From: Saxidomus purpurata
Lineage: Eukaryota > Mollusca > Bivalvia > Venerida > Veneridae
Direction of reading: 5' to 3'
Assembly: GCA_022818135.1 (NCBI GenBank)
Contig: JAFMSR010000007.1
Location: 11,603,007 to 11,667,006, forward strand
Length of the DNA: 64,000 nucleotides
This document shows, in pieces, positions 33,595-46,845 of this stretch. The notes beneath the pieces were generated by a model. The model was not told the origin of the DNA and searched no databases. It was given only the letters and a program-made list of their open reading frames with translations. Made by a program: the position numbers and the translations under genes. Numbering within the stretch: the first letter of the stretch is position 1; every line of letters begins with the position of its first letter.

Positions 33595-34520
33595 GACACC
33601 AGCTTCTATTCCTCTGTGTGTATGTCTGTGTGTGCTGTATGAAACAAATACTTCATCCTAGATGGTAGATCATAAGACAGGATAAATATTCTCCACTCCC
33701 AGTTAGAAACATTTATTAGATCTCATCAAGAAGTGTCTGTAAACCTGTGCTGGACACATTCAAGGAGATGATTCAGTATTGAGTGAAAGTGGAATTCAGG
33801 ATTTTATTTTAAGTTGTATGACTGGCTTTGTAGAATTTTCTCTTTAGTTCTACTTTTTGAAGAAAAAGAAGAGCTGTCCTACTCACCATGTTGTGGGCAT
33901 CAGCATTGCCTAACAACTTGGTCAACTTTTTGCAATGCTTGTTTATCATCATCTCCTCTATCCGCAGGCAAGGGTAAATAACTCTATTAATAATTATGAA
34001 TAGTTATGGCCCTTTTTGGAGTAACAAAATTCAGTTCAAAGTTGCTTTGAGAAGTAAAGATCTCTTGTATGAAGTTCTTCATCAATGACTGGTAATTCTT
34101 TCCAGTCTCATGACAAATTATCCCCCTTTACTATCTTAAAATTGATCCAGAAAGTTTTTCATGTGTGTACAATCAACGAACAGTATCTTGTAGGAAGATT
34201 GGATAACTGGTGTTTTTTGCTGTTTTTTTGGTCAGGTGACAAATTTATGTCTTGTGACAAAATTTGATAGATACTATCAATAGTGAATAGTTGAGCATGT
34301 TGTCATTAGACAGGTGTTGTTCCAGTAGTTTTATTACTCATTGTTTATTGGACTATAAGGAGACTGTATGATAAATGATCTGATTCTGTCTCAGGAAGGT
34401 TCACAAATAGATTAACGTCTGCAAAAACAACAGTAAAAGAAACATTGCCACTATAGTGATGACATTAATGTAAGACATTTTTGCACATTTAACTAAAAAA
34501 GGTCTTGACTTAAAAAAAGT
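33595..34520. other. UNC119 3' UTR and flank, with pearl-like family 3 fragment
   Basis: The polyadenylation site is not evident. At 33850-34060, TTTTTGAAGAAAAAGAAGAG + CTGTCCTACTCACC starts a copy of the element family seen at 22115; only its first core unit is present. Confidence 0.5.
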
Positions 34521-35455
34521 AGGGATGGCAACGAATATCCGGATATCCGAATATTCGTTCAGCTTCCGAATATTCGGATACGATAAAAGTATCCGAGTAT
34601 TCGGTAAATTTGTCCAAAAAACGAATTTCAATTAAAAACTTAAATAGTTACGTGTTGTTTTCATGACAATCATTAATTTTCAATTACGGCCGATAAAGTG
34701 TCAGTTTACAATACCCGGTTGTTCTGGTGATGACACTTTCTATAGTCAATCTTTAGCGATAGACAAAAGAGATTATGCAAACAAAAGAATTTCAAATTCT
34801 AGGTGTGAAATGTTGAACAAACATTTAGATTAAGGAAAATTATGATGCAAGTGTTTTAAAGCCTTGTTAAGGCCGATACATATTGAGAGGCGCTTACTTT
34901 AGCCATTGCAATTATGAAGTATCTTTTTGTACAGCGCCCCGTTTTACAAACATTAAACAAGTTTATTAAATAATTTTACATTTTTTAATTAAAATGAAAG
35001 TTTTGTCAGGTTGTTATTAATTGAAGCTTTTCTTTCTCAGTCCTATTAAGCCTCCTGCAGATCTATAAGGACTGAAGCAGAGAACAAGAAAATAAATGTC
35101 CATGTACCCCCTGGTCACGGAGAAAACGGAACTGAAAGTACAACAGTCCTTACAGAGTTAGCTCCCGTAATAACAACGTATATGAAATTTATTTTATCCT
35201 AATTTTATGACATGAATGATTGAATCTTATAGCCATTAATTGTCTGACTTAAAAGATATAAAAGTATGTTCTCGGGATAGAACATTCGCATGCCTAGGGT
35301 AACTGTAAGCTATACATTTTAAAATCGCGAAAATATGTGACAAATTGATCAACAGCGTATTAGATTTAGTACATAAAACGACCGAATATCCGGATATTCG
35401 TTCGGAAGGCTGACCGAATATCCGAATACCAATTTGGGTATTCGTTGACATCCCT
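34521..35455. mobile_element. hAT-like non-autonomous element
   Basis: The termini are inverted: AGGGATGGCAACGAATATCC on the left, and GGTATTCGTTGACATCCCT on the right. Imperfect pairing extends through about 75 bp of CGAATATCCGGATATTCG-type palindromic words. The flanks are AAAAAAAGT (left) and AAAAAAAAGT (right), consistent with an 8-bp target duplication blurred by a homopolymer. No transposase is inside. AGGGATG-type ends and an 8-bp duplication fit hAT elements. Confidence 0.65.
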
Positions 35456-37987
35456 AAAAAAAAGTAATACCATAATTGTTAGGGCAGGACATCCTGCATA
35501 TTTGATGTATGAAAACTTAAAGATCTGTTAGAACTATATTCTGACTCCAAGTAGTAGCATTGACCGTAAGCTTGGAGTTTAAGCCATGGAAATACTGGCT
35601 TTGTTTGTAAGGTATCAAGAGAAATTGGCCTAATTGTCTATGTGGTTTTAAGTTTTGGCTCAGTTTAAAAAAAAGACTTTCAGATTGACATGTTATTTTG
35701 AACTTTCACAGTTCTGTGTTTTAATGTTTACAAATTGTCAAATTCAGTAGCCAGATTTTGTGACTTTTGGATAATATTTGTGTGAATGCATCTTAGTTGA
35801 GACAGTTTATTACAGTGTCACTTATGAACTTTTCAGACCAATTTATTTGAGTATCATTTATCATTACCTGTTTCCTGTTAAAGAATATTGTAAAGACTTA
35901 AGTTTTAGATGGATGACTGGTGTTTTAAATTTTATGCATAATGTGCAATGTGTAGAGATAACTTCAAATCCTGTTTTACTACACAAAATTGATATAAATG
36001 TTTAATTATTGATAATTGTTAGCTGAATATTGTGTGTGTACTAATTTTATATTGAAAAGTTTCTATAATGTTGATAATTTTATTTTAGAATACATGCCGA
36101 CAACATTGGTTTGCATGCTCATGTTATAAATTGCATTCATTTCATAACACATTTCCTGTGAGTATTTTTACACTTTTTTAACTCTATAAAAGTGTGAAAT
36201 TTGATTGAACTTCGACCAAGGGAATTTCTTGCTCTGCTCAGATCTGCCAACCCAGACCTAACAGCAGACATCAGTGTGATAAGAAAGTGGTCATAACTTT
36301 CATTTATTTTTAACATTGTTAGATAGGGACATTATTCACGATCAAATTGTTTTCATTCGAGGATGTGTAACAATATGTTCAGGAAAGTGATGTTTTGATA
36401 ATATTGTATATTCATAATTTATATGAAAATTAGTTTATTTATTTATCAGTTTTCTGCTAGACTTGAAAAAGGCCTAAACGCAAGGATTATATATCATTAT
36501 TTTTGAGAAATGGCAACCTGTTTACCAAAATATGGGACCAAATGACCACACTCATACATTCCAGGACGACAAAGTTGATTGTGACTTGCTTTGAAGGATA
36601 CTTTGATGTAAAGATATAAGCACAAAGTTGATTTATAAAACAAGCAAAAAATTCTTTTGAACAGATACATAACTGCTATTGAATCACTAAAATAAATTTT
36701 TCAAGAACGAGTGATTTTCTATGCGGTTAACAACAAAGTTCTGTAAGAGGAAATTAGGTAAATGTTTTGTTCATCGCTTTTGCTAGTGTTTTTAGTGCAA
36801 TTGTATATCAAACATTCAATTAAAACAATTTGTACATTTCATGCTGGAATTGAAAGTCTGCTTTAAAAGCAACCATGGTATTGGATAGAATTTTGATTTC
36901 TGATACTTCTTTAAGTACTTAAAACTTAAAGAAATGAGAAAACCTTTAGTCTGGAAACATTGTAATCGAGACAAGTTATTTGAACGTCAGTCATACAAGT
37001 TGTTTTTGAACGTCATGCTGGACAATTTTGCTTCATACATACTAAATGTGTAGGTCTTTTATTGTGTTATTTCAATGGCATATATTACCTTCGTTACCTC
37101 ACAATATTGTTATAATCCTACCATTCCATAATTGTTACCTTGACAACCACATCACAATTTTAAACAGTACAGCTCTTTTTTTATATATTTACCTTGAAAG
37201 TTATATTACCCTTGAAATAGCTATATATGATTATTGTCAAGAATGAGGCTTAAAATACAGCAGATGCTTTAAGTTATATTGAGTTACTTCCCTTATTGAC
37301 ATATACTTCAAATATAAGATAATTTTACTGAAACACTGCCTTTGTTAGGATATAGTGTTGAGGTATATTACAGTAAACTAAAAAGTGTGAGGTAAGACAG
37401 GAATATTATAGTATGATTGCAAGTTTTGATAACTTATATTTTTTCACAATGTAGTAGTTAATATATAGTTATGTGTCTGACATTGACAGAAAAATATGTA
37501 AATACTAAGACAGATATTTTGTATTTATTTGTGCTCGATCATTTGTAATTTATTGTCAAGGTGTATGCATGAGAAGTTTTGTATTGCAGTTGAATCATTT
37601 TATGAAACAAAAAATGAAGTTCATGCCTTTTGTATGAGTTTTCATGTGAATCTAATATATTGATGTTTTAATTGTCTCACGAGAAGGTATGAAAATGGTT
37701 ATTAATCAGGTATTAAGGCAGTAGGAAATAATTTGTTTTAGAATGCATTGAATTGAAAATTCTGCCGTGTATATTGTATCAAGATATGTTTAAAAAAAAA
37801 CAAGAAAAGTAATGATATTCCTACACATGTATAAATGATGTATACAGTTGAAATGGAAACTAGTAAGAAATTGTAAGATAGAAGACACCAAGTTGTGTAC
37901 TGTCTAGTGTTCGAGGACTGTTAGGTAAGTTTTGTGTTGCTTTGCAATGTTTAGTGACATTTTATTTGTAAAGCTAGGCACTTTTCA
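35456..37987. other. Intergenic, nothing recognised
   Basis: AT-rich with only short frames. Part could still be UNC119 3' UTR, but I cannot show it. Confidence 0.45.
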
Positions 37988-38475
37988 TGCCCCCATAGGT
38001 GGGCATATTAAAATCGCATCATCCGTGTGTCCGTCCTTCAATTTTTCCAAAACTTCGTCATGCCTCATTTAACCGTAATGAAATCCTGCAAACATACCTT
38101 TCAGGATTATATCTGTGTTGTGAAGTGAAGGATTTTTAAATAATTTGGCACAAATGTTCAGCACATCAAGACAATGTGTTGTTTGCAAGACCAACAACCG
38201 TACGTCAAAGGTCAAAGTAACATGCACAAGTCCCACGTCCTTTCCTTGCAGGTCAAGGCCACTAATGAGGTCTGACGTTTTAGAATCCTGTATATATGTG
38301 CACATGTTGAATTCATGTCCGAATTGCTATTGATATTAATTGGAGCAAATGTTCAGCACATTGAGATAAATTGCTGTGCGCAGGTACCAGGTTCACCTTA
38401 AAGGTCAAGGTCACAGACTGTGATGCACTGCTTTTGGAGCATTCGTCACATATAAGGGACAGCTCTTTCTTTTTT
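37988..38475. mobile_element. Pearl-like family 2, diverged copy
   Basis: The hairpin TGCCCCCATAGGTGGGCATA, GTCCGTCC, core units with GCACAAATGTTCAGCACAT and AAAGGTCAAGGTCACAG, and the end GACAGCTCTTTC. Diverged from 19377-20158. Confidence 0.62.
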
Positions 38476-41400
38476 TGACAATCATATGTGTAGATTTCTA
38501 TGCTTTATTTAGTTTGCATCTGACCACTTTTCTTTTCTAGTAGATTGAAAATGTATTTTAACATGTTTTGGTAACCAGCAAAGTGGTTATTAATTCCAGT
38601 TATCCAGTTAACAGCTAGGACTAAGGAGGGATATTTCAATTTGTCCAAAGGTATGATCATTAACTTAATGCAAGAAAAGAACAATACTTTTGGCATAAGA
38701 AATAGGTGAAATTAACCTGTTAAAAATTCTAAGCTAAGTAAATTTGTGATGTACTTGTGTGCCTTCAGTGTTGTTGTGTATTTTGTGTTGTAGGTGTGCA
38801 CGGTTTTCCATAATGATATATTTTACATTGAACATAACGTTATCATTTATATTTCTAATGTATGACTACATGTATATATATATATGCAGTTTTAATAAAG
38901 TGTGAATGTTAAAACAGCTGGCAGGAGTAAATTCGCTACATTCAAACCTATAAACAGAGTTTTAGTAATATGATGCCTACAGAATTTAGAGAAGTACAGT
39001 GCTCCATGTATTTTGTTGAAAGTTACATTTTAAGTAAATGTTTCATGTTTTCACGCAAAAAATTCCATAAACCCATTTTTTTTTCATAAGTAACTATATT
39101 TTGGTGACATTTTTCTCTTCAGTTTTGAAGAGATATAGAGATGTTTTATTTTTTCTAGGAGTGTCGTGTATCTGTAACTATGTCACACAGACATTTACTA
39201 AAACTTCATAGGTGTAAGAAAATGCATTTAATATGAATGATGCATTATCTTTATGACTTAAAGTGAAAACTGCAGTGTTTACTGTGAAATCAATGTGTCC
39301 ATACTTTATATAATACTCTCTCCATACATGTAGATTCTTAAAAAAATTTTTTAACCTTGTTCAAAAATAAACTGATTATGAGCAAGGGGTGTTTAAACTT
39401 TTTATCCATGTTCATTACTTTTTAAGTGTTTTTTTGTAAACTTTATTCATGCTGGAAAAGATGTGATATTTCACAAAAGGGAGTACAATTCTTTAGTTAA
39501 GTTCTGTAAAGAAAGATTTGCCAACTATCTACTACATGTTTCGAAGCTGAAAACTTGTTTTAGAAAACTGATTTTGAAATACTGTTTGAACTTTTATGGA
39601 GTGCCATGCTGGATTGGGCCACACATGTGTTTGTCACTGGAGTGGTTGTATGCTCATTGTATCTCCAGCTGGCTCAAGCTTCCTATACATAAAGCAGTTG
39701 GAGGAAACTTCATCTCTCTTACTGAACAAATGTTTCCTTGCTCAAAGACACATTAAGAAATTCCCCCAAAAAAGTTCGGACTGAGCAATATTGAAACAGT
39801 GTTGATATTTGGTATTAAACATACTGCAAGTCAATCAAGATAATGTTATAATGTGAGCTAAAAACAGCTTCAGGTATTTACATATCAAAAAATTGTTTTT
39901 GTTGTACGAGTTTTTAAAGCATGTGTTTTTAATAATTGAACAGATGTAATGCATATGTAATTATGAGATTTGATTGGCTTTATACATCAGTTAGAGTTGT
40001 TTTTATTGTACCACAATAACTAAATGCTTGTGCCCTCTGTTGGATTAAAGGATGAGTAAATGTGACTGTTACCTGGAACAGAATGAGGTTAATTGGTCCG
40101 TCCATGTAAGGTTTTTGTTGCAATATTTTTTTTCACTATTTCACTAAAGCATATCATATTTTTCTCTTTTTTTTCAAGAAAGACCTTAGGTCCATTATCT
40201 TCATTTATTCGAGTTGTAACTGTGTGAACAGGCTAGCATAATAATTGTGATTAGAATTAGATATTTTATAACTGTACTTAGATAACAGTATGTGAATGTA
40301 CAATGTATTCTGAAATCCTTTCACTGTTTGTTAGGTCAATGTCATTTTGAAGTCTTTGACTACCCAGAACATATATTTTGCAGAATGTAGAGAGCAGACT
40401 GTCAGAACACATTGTGTATGATAAGACTGGTTGTCTGTTATGTTGCAGACTGTGTCAGAACACATTGTGAATAAGATAGACTGGTCGTCAGTTATGTTGC
40501 AGACTGTTGGGACAAATACTGTTCAGACAAAATGGTATTAGCTGTACTGCATAGTCTATGCTTTCTGACAGCGCACACAGCATGAAATTTTGTAAAACAG
40601 AGTAAGTAATTCTGTAAAAGAGAAATATACTCTATGAATTAATTAGGAAAATATTTTCATGAAAAAAATTCTATAGGTATCTGCAAGGAATAAAACAATG
40701 GCTCCATATCTGTGTGTTACTGTTTCTGATGTTGTTTTTATGTACACTACAGGGAAAAATGCTCTTTATGGTTAGAAACATTGTTGAGTTTTCTGTAATT
40801 ACCAAAATACCAAATACTGTACATGTAGTACTAATCTGTAACATACAGGAACTTTTTCAAAGAATTACAGAACTTCAAGGTTGATTATGAGACTGTTGAA
40901 TAGGCTCATTTGTAAGTACAATAGTTCTGTAAACAACCCTCAAAATGTGTTGCCACAAGTAGAATAGTTTGATGAACAATCCCAGGTGGACAGTATGGAT
41001 TCTCTGTCTACAGTTGCAACTTAATTTAGACCAATTTCTGCCAATTTTTTTTGCAGAAAAAAAGCTATGTCATATTACATGCATGCTTCCTGCTGACTAG
41101 GCAGGTTGGGTATCTGCATTCAGTTTTTGACAAAGATGGATTTCTGTCGTGTAGAATATTTTTAAAACATAGGGAAGTATATTACACATTTATGTATCAA
41201 GTCATTCCTCTGATTATCTTTTCTTGCTCATCTATCTCTTGTATTTTGTTTTGGATAAAATGGTATAAAGTCTGAACAGTGTTGTGTTGTTGTTTGTAAC
41301 CAAGGAGGTTGTTGAGACAAATATATGAAGTCAAACCTAATAAAGCAGTCGGTCAAGGTATACATACAGAATGGTGTTTTGAAGCTGGAGGTTGCTTGAT

Positions 41401-41860
41401 GTATTTATATGAAACTGCCAAAATCTGTCTCGAGTTGTTTTTCAGCAACTTCTGCCACTTCACAAGATTGGCTAGGGCCAAGTCTAGTTGCATATATAGG
41501 TCATATTGCACTTCGATATATTTTATCCTTCCCAAAGGGGAAGGAAACAGTCGCCAGTTTGTCTCTCCAGCTCGGTATCTGCAACCAGTTTGGAATTCAT
41601 TGAAAGGCCATTTATTTACTAAGAGACCAGTTTGCAAGAAGCTTGGCCTTGGCTAGTGATTTTTCTCGGGGGGGTTCTGGTCCTTTTCTTATAGTTACTG
41701 ATGGTATGTTACACACCTTCATGTGACCATGTCAGTGCCAATTCTGGGCAAACACTGGATGGAATTTAATGAAGTTTGTTCAGAAGCTTCAGTAACAAAA
41801 CTCAGAATGTTCTGGTTTGATAAGTGTGGTCATCTAATTATCCCAACATACGATATATAT
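38476..41860. other. Intergenic, no gene recognised
   Basis: Several short frames (for example 39463-39756 and 41309-41656) have no exon-like borders or family resemblance. A two-copy repeat of about 65 bp lies at 40378-40510 (AGACTG(T)...TCAGAACACATTGTG and GTTATGTTGCAGACTGT). An AT microsatellite lies at 41850-41872. Confidence 0.45.
40378..40510. repeat. Two-copy direct repeat of about 65 bp
   Basis: TCAGAACACATTGTG, TAAGA(TA)GACTGG and GTTATGTTGCAGACTGT recur in the same order. Confidence 0.65.
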
Positions 41861-42672
41861 ATATATATATAGCATACTGTATAAGTACTACTTTTGGCGG
41901 GGGTTTAATTTTGGCTATATTGGAAGTCGGTCTTAGTAGCGCCAAATCTAAACATCGCCATTTTAAATCACCGCCTTTTTTAGACACCGTCAATATTCAG
42001 TCAAAGGGAAGCAACTCAACGAGTTTCAAGTGTGAATCAGTTGGTATTTCTGGATAGGAAATGACGAAATTACATTTGTTTTATTATTTATTTACTGCCA
42101 TATATTCATGTTTATTATAAATGGCCAAAACAACTTGCTTGTAACAAAAATTAGCTGTTTGATCATAAAGTGGTGTGATAAATTTAACCCTGTATGCAGT
42201 TGAAGGTATACAATGTATTGTTTTCTCGTTTGGCTGAAGGCGACCTGAGCAGCCTGATGTGTTTCACACTAGATAACAATAATAGTAAAGGTTTGTATAA
42301 CGCACCTTTTTCTTCCATTGTCCAGTGACATATCAAAATGAAAAACAGAGGTTAATCGTCGGCAATCAAAATATCTTTTGAAAGAGTGACATTCATGCCA
42401 GTTCAATGTTTTATTTAAGCAAGCTCTGGTCGAGGTCGATGTTAAATTTTGGCGGTTGGTGTGATTTCCGCCAATTTAAGACATCGCCAATTCAAAACAC
42501 TTTAAAAAATATCAATATATAGCACCGCAGATTTAAAGTGCTAAACAGTATAAAATTAAGCAAAAGTCATCTGTGTGCGCACGAATTTAGCAGCTCAATG
42601 AAAATGGTGAAAAGTTTCAATCAGTTTCTCTGGAGGTTTAATGCCATTTTTGACCATAGTTCAGTTATTTTT

Positions 42673-42905
42673 TGCTCACCTGGCACGAGCTATTAGGATT
42701 GCACGTTCACATTTTTCCTTCAAAACATCTCTTCTGAAAACACCAGGCCAATTTTGATAAACTTGGCAGGTATGTTCTTCGCATAAAGCCCTTGCATAGC
42801 TGTTAAAATAATTCCATTCCACGCAGAACCCTAGCGAACCTATACCAACATTGTTCAAATGATGACCCCTTGGTCAAAATTGACCCAGTCTTGGGGGTCA
42901 CTTGT
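42673..42905. mobile_element. Pearl-like family 4 fragment
   Basis: GCTCACCTGGCACGAGCTAT then TTCAAAACATCTCTTCTGAA and CAAATGATGACCCCTTGG: the start and first core unit of the AGCTCACC family, truncated and directly followed by another copy. Confidence 0.6.
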
Positions 42906-43714
42906 TAGCTCACCTGGCACTTCCTGCCAGAGTGAGCTATTGGGATTGCATTCCGTACATAAAGTGGAATTATGCACATTTTTTTCAAGAATAGATGTGT
43001 ATACAAAGGGTAGAGGAAATAATTGCTATTAACCCAATACAACAAACTCTTCCTGCTACCATTACAAAATAATAACTTTCCAAATATTCATTTTCCTATT
43101 TTGACTGGGAGAGTCAATTTAAGAAATAAACAACTGCATGCAGGAGTTGCTTCCCTTCCACTGCCGAAATCTATCGGCAATTACACTAATAACACAAGGG
43201 AGATCACTGCCAAGAAAGGAATTATATTTCATCAGTCCATTTTTTTTATTTCTAAAGCACCAACTTCAAATACTAATGCGGCATTATCATTAGTTTAACA
43301 CATTCTCAGCAACCAAAAATTGCTTTTATAAAAATGTCACCAAAAATACACTAAGTGTCACTTTAATACAGTGTATGTATCAGTTAACATTTTCCTTCAA
43401 ATGACAACTCCTCTGAAACCACTAGGCCAATGATGATACAACTTGGCAGGGATGTTCCTTGCATGAAGCCCTTTCATAGTTACATGTATGCAGAACTCTG
43501 GTTGCCATGGCAAAGAAAAGGAAAAACTTTAAAAATCTTCTCTGAAACCACAAGGCCTTAGATATTGATTTGGAATATACCATTATACATTGTATAGTGG
43601 AATAAGAAGAGTGTTTCAATTGGAACTCCAAGGTAAAAATCTTCCCTCCCTGCTATTGTTGACCTTGTTTTATAGCCAATGGTAGCCAGGTGAGCGATAT
43701 AGGGCCCTCTTGTT
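42906..43714. mobile_element. Pearl-like family 4 copy interrupted by a smaller insertion
   Basis: 5' end TAGCTCACCTGGCACTTCCT + GCCAGAGTGAGCTA (hairpin) at 42906-42955. The core and 3' end (ACATTTTCCTTCAAATGACA to GAGCGATATAGGGCCCTCTTG) are at 43385-43714. About 420 bp between them are foreign to the family. Confidence 0.6.
42962..43376. mobile_element. Nested insertion within the family 4 copy
   Basis: The ends are imperfectly inverted (ATAAAGTGGAATTATGCACA against the reverse complement of the right end, ATTAAAGTGACACTTAGTGT). This suggests a small DNA element. No target duplication is certain. Confidence 0.4.
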
Positions 43715-44394
43715 TGTTGCAGGAGTTTATACCAATTTCAACTACATGTATATTTTGGTAATTTTTACAGGGGAGCAGTTTACCTAACCACTATAACTTG
43801 ATTCGGACCAGTACTCCTATCCTCTGTAAGAAACCGCCACCTTGATTTGATTTGGGAGGAAATATTTAGTGCGATATCTCCACTGGCTTGTCACAAATTA
43901 CAAACAATCTGAATATCAAATGATTTTTACTAGAGATAACATATCACTCAACATGACATTAACAGCACTATAGCAACTGTTGTTGAATCACTGTAGAACA
44001 AATGGTAATGTTTGTTCCATGTGTAATTGCACTTTGTAATCAAGCAATTACCTCTAGTTGTTTTCCAAAAGCAAACATTAAACTCTATGTTTGTTGAGTT
44101 TATTTCAATAAAATGTTCAAAATTGCAGGAAACATCATCAGAAAGGGTCGCAAACATGACGTCATTTTAACAACGTCTTTGCATAATCATATGGTTTCTA
44201 GCATTCATTAGGCTCGGTATACTTTTTGACATTATTCTGGGTAACAGATTTTGGTAATTTTCACTGAGTTGACAGTGAGTTTAACTTGATATAATCCACT
44301 GTTATATTTCGATAAACTACCGATAAATCTAAAATAAATCTCCATATTTTTGCGAATATACATGTACACAATCGGGATGGAATTTTCTGTTGAT
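43715..44394. other. 3' flank of the hydroxylase gene, nothing else recognised
   Basis: Contains the 3' UTR of the minus-strand gene. Minus-strand AATAAA-type words exist, but the cleavage site cannot be chosen. Confidence 0.45.
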
Positions 44395-44627
44395 TCATAG
44401 TTGGAAACACATGTTTAAAGCTTCTCTCTCATATGAAGACAGGTCAGGATGCCATAAATCTACTATTAAAACAACTCTGTCTACAGTCTGTGAGGATTTG
44501 TTACTCGTGTGTCCATTGTAACTCACTGAATGAAGGAATGAATCGTCAAAGAGTAGGCATTTGCCAAGTTCCCAGGTCAGTGTTTCACCATCAACAGTAA
44601 GTGAACAATCTGCTGGCACCTGTAAAC
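44395..44627 (-). CDS. ASPHD2: ASPHD2-like exon 2
   Basis: Acceptor AGTTGTTTCAG on the minus strand. A second AG eight bases on (TTTACAG) would shift the frame. Encodes LQVPADCSLTVDGETLTWEL through the stop TGA. Confidence 0.92.
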
Positions 44628-46823
44628 CTGAAACAACTTAAATATATTAATGTATTCTATAGTCACAACTATGCTTGGTAATAAAATCAATTCTAATACC
44701 GATGTATTTAGCGCAGAAACTGATTTGGTTCTATATATTAAAAGGGTGGGGGGGAAGAAGTGGCACTTTAGGTGTCCGAAAGAAAGAGAAGAACTGAAAC
44801 CAAAACTATCTAAGGTTGTAACAAATTGTATTTCCCGTGCAATTAATGAATATCAGATAATATAGGGCTCATATTTGCTGGCAAATGTAACAGTACTAAA
44901 TTGTTTAATAAACAAGAGCTGTCAGTAATTACAGAGTTATTGCCCTTTGTTACTTTTCCTTGTCCGGAGCATAACTTGAAAACTTCTGGTGGGAATGCAA
45001 TACAACTTCATACAATGGTCAAGTTCATTGAGAGGAAGTGCTGTGCACAAAAACCATAACTCCATCTTGACTCATTACAGAGTTATTGCCCTTTGTTACT
45101 TTTCCTTTTTCCGGAGCATTATTTGAAAACTACTGGTTGGAATTCAATTTAACTTCATACAATGGTCTAGCACAATAAGAGGAAGTGCAGTGTACAAGAA
45201 CCATAACTCTATCTTCAGTAATTAAAGAGTTATTGCCCATTGTTACTTTTCCTTGTCCAGAGCATAACTTGAAAACTACTGATTGGAATTCAATACAACT
45301 TCATACAATGGTCAAGTTCATTGAGAGGAAGTGCTTTGCAAAAAAACGTAACTCCATCTTGACTCATTAGAGTTATTGCCTTTTGTTACTTTTCCTTTTC
45401 CGGAGCATTACTCGAAAACTACTGGTTGGAATTCAATACAACGTCATTCAATGGTCTAGCGCAATGAGAGGAAGTGCAGTGTACAAGAACCATAACTCTA
45501 TCTTGAGTAATTACAGAGTTTTTGCCCTTTATTACTTTTCCTTGTCCCGAGCATCACTTGAAAACTACTGGTTGGAATTCAATACAACTTCATACAATGG
45601 TCAAGTACATTGAGAGGAAGTGTAGTACACAAAAACCATAACTCCATCTTGACTCATTACCCTTTGTTAATTTTCCTTGTTTTGAGCATTACTTGAAAAC
45701 TACTGGTTGGAATTCAATTTAACTTAATACAATGGTCAAGTACATTAAAAGGAAGTGCAGTGCACAGGAATCATAACTCTATCTTGACTCATTACAGAGT
45801 TATTGCCCATTTTTACTTTTACTTGTCGCAGAGCATTACTTGAAAACTACAGGTTGGAATGCAATACAACTTCATACAATGGTTCAGCACAATGAGAGGA
45901 AGTGCAGTGTACAAGAACCATAACTCTATCTTGTTATAATAGCTGTTGCAATTTGACACCTTGACATTTACAAAGAAATTAGATACAATGTTCTGAAGAT
46001 ATAATTGTTTCTTGTGCTAGCTGTTTTCATAAAAGTTTATGAACATGCAAGTTTTAAATATGATACTATATTGTTCGAAGGTTTTCTAAAAAATCAAGAC
46101 TTAATAAATGTTTAAGTATGAAGTAATTTGCATACCTAGGTGACATCTCAGTCGTATATTTGTGGGTCCGTAGTGTGGAGTTATTTCTGTTCCTGGCTTT
46201 AACACTGAAAACATCACATTTCCAAATACATTATCCTTCATTACAGATGAAAGACTGTTTACAATATCCATAGTTTGTGGACAGAGGGCTTGATTTTCTT
46301 GAACTGGTGACCCCTGATTAATCAAATGGAAAACGTCCCAAGATCCATTTGGTGTTCTATTTCTTTTCCATATTCCTCCATCAATGTTTTCCAAAAGGTG
46401 TTCCACTTCAGTTAAAACAGTTTTAAAAGACTTTTCTAAGATAGAGCAATCCATTATTTTCTTAAACTGTTTGGACCAAACATTTCTAACATTCAGATTG
46501 TCATAATAGAATACATTTGGCCTTTGTTTTAATCCATCTTCTGCATGTCTGTAAACGAAATCTAAACCTTTCTGTATCTTGAAAGAAATTACCCTGTCTT
46601 TAATATTAGCAATGTTCTTCAACGCCTTCACAACAGTGTGACTATAATTGTTGCACCTAACACAATTTTGGTCGTTGCAATAATTCGTGTCCTGGGGCTG
46701 CTCTGTCTTCATGAACAAGATCCCATAACGTCTGCCGATATACAAGAAAAGCCCAGTAAACAATAAAGTTACTAATAACGAATTTTCTCTAATAAATGCG
46801 AATATATCTTGCAGGGCATGCAT
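44395..46823 (-). CDS. ASPHD2: ASPHD2-like aspartyl/asparaginyl beta-hydroxylase-domain protein, complete
   Basis: Two exons (46823-46136 and 44627-44395) join in frame to 306 residues. Residues about 16-30 (LLVTLLFTGLFLYIG) form a single membrane segment, so this is probably a type II membrane protein. CNDQNCVRC (49-57) matches the cysteine motif of vertebrate ASPHD2. The C-terminal half is the AspH-type 2-oxoglutarate oxygenase fold. HYGPTNIRLRCHLG carries the first iron ligand (His228), FDDSFLHSV the second (His262), and VDRVVLIVDLWHP (Arg280) the likely 2-oxoglutarate contact. AspH-type enzymes use two histidines without the usual carboxylate, and both are present, so activity is plausible; the substrate is unknown. 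ASPHD1 is the alternative name, but the CxxxxCxxC block favours ASPHD2. It lies divergent from the dynein gene and tail-to-tail with UNC119. Confidence 0.92.
44912..45945 (-). repeat. Tandem array of ~146-bp units in the ASPHD2-like intron
   Basis: About seven units share AGAGTTATTGCCC, TTACTTTTCCTTGTCC(G/A)GAGC, TTGAAAACTACTGGTTGGAA, ACTTCATACAATGGTC and GAGAGGAAGTGC. AGAGTTATTGCC occurs at 44933, 45079, 45226, 45369, 45515 and 45795, spacings of 143-147 bp apart from one lost mark. The left edge AACAAGAGCTGTC is the reverse complement of the GACAGCTCTTGTT end of the pearl-like family 3, so the array is probably the core of such an element in minus orientation. Confidence 0.78.
46136..46823 (-). 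CDS. ASPHD2: ASPHD2-like exon 1
   Basis: Starts at the ATG of MHALQDIFAF. The donor is CCTAG|GTATGC. Encodes the membrane segment, the cysteine motif and the oxygenase up to the first iron histidine. Confidence 0.92.
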
Positions 46824-46845
46824 ATTTCCTCAATTCAAGCAAATT

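Noticed and set aside
39463..39756. 97-residue frame in the intergenic region
   Set aside because: No recognisable motif; overlapping frames of similar length are present.
41309..41656. 115-residue plus-strand frame
   Set aside because: No splice borders, family motif or biased composition; its antisense is open as well.
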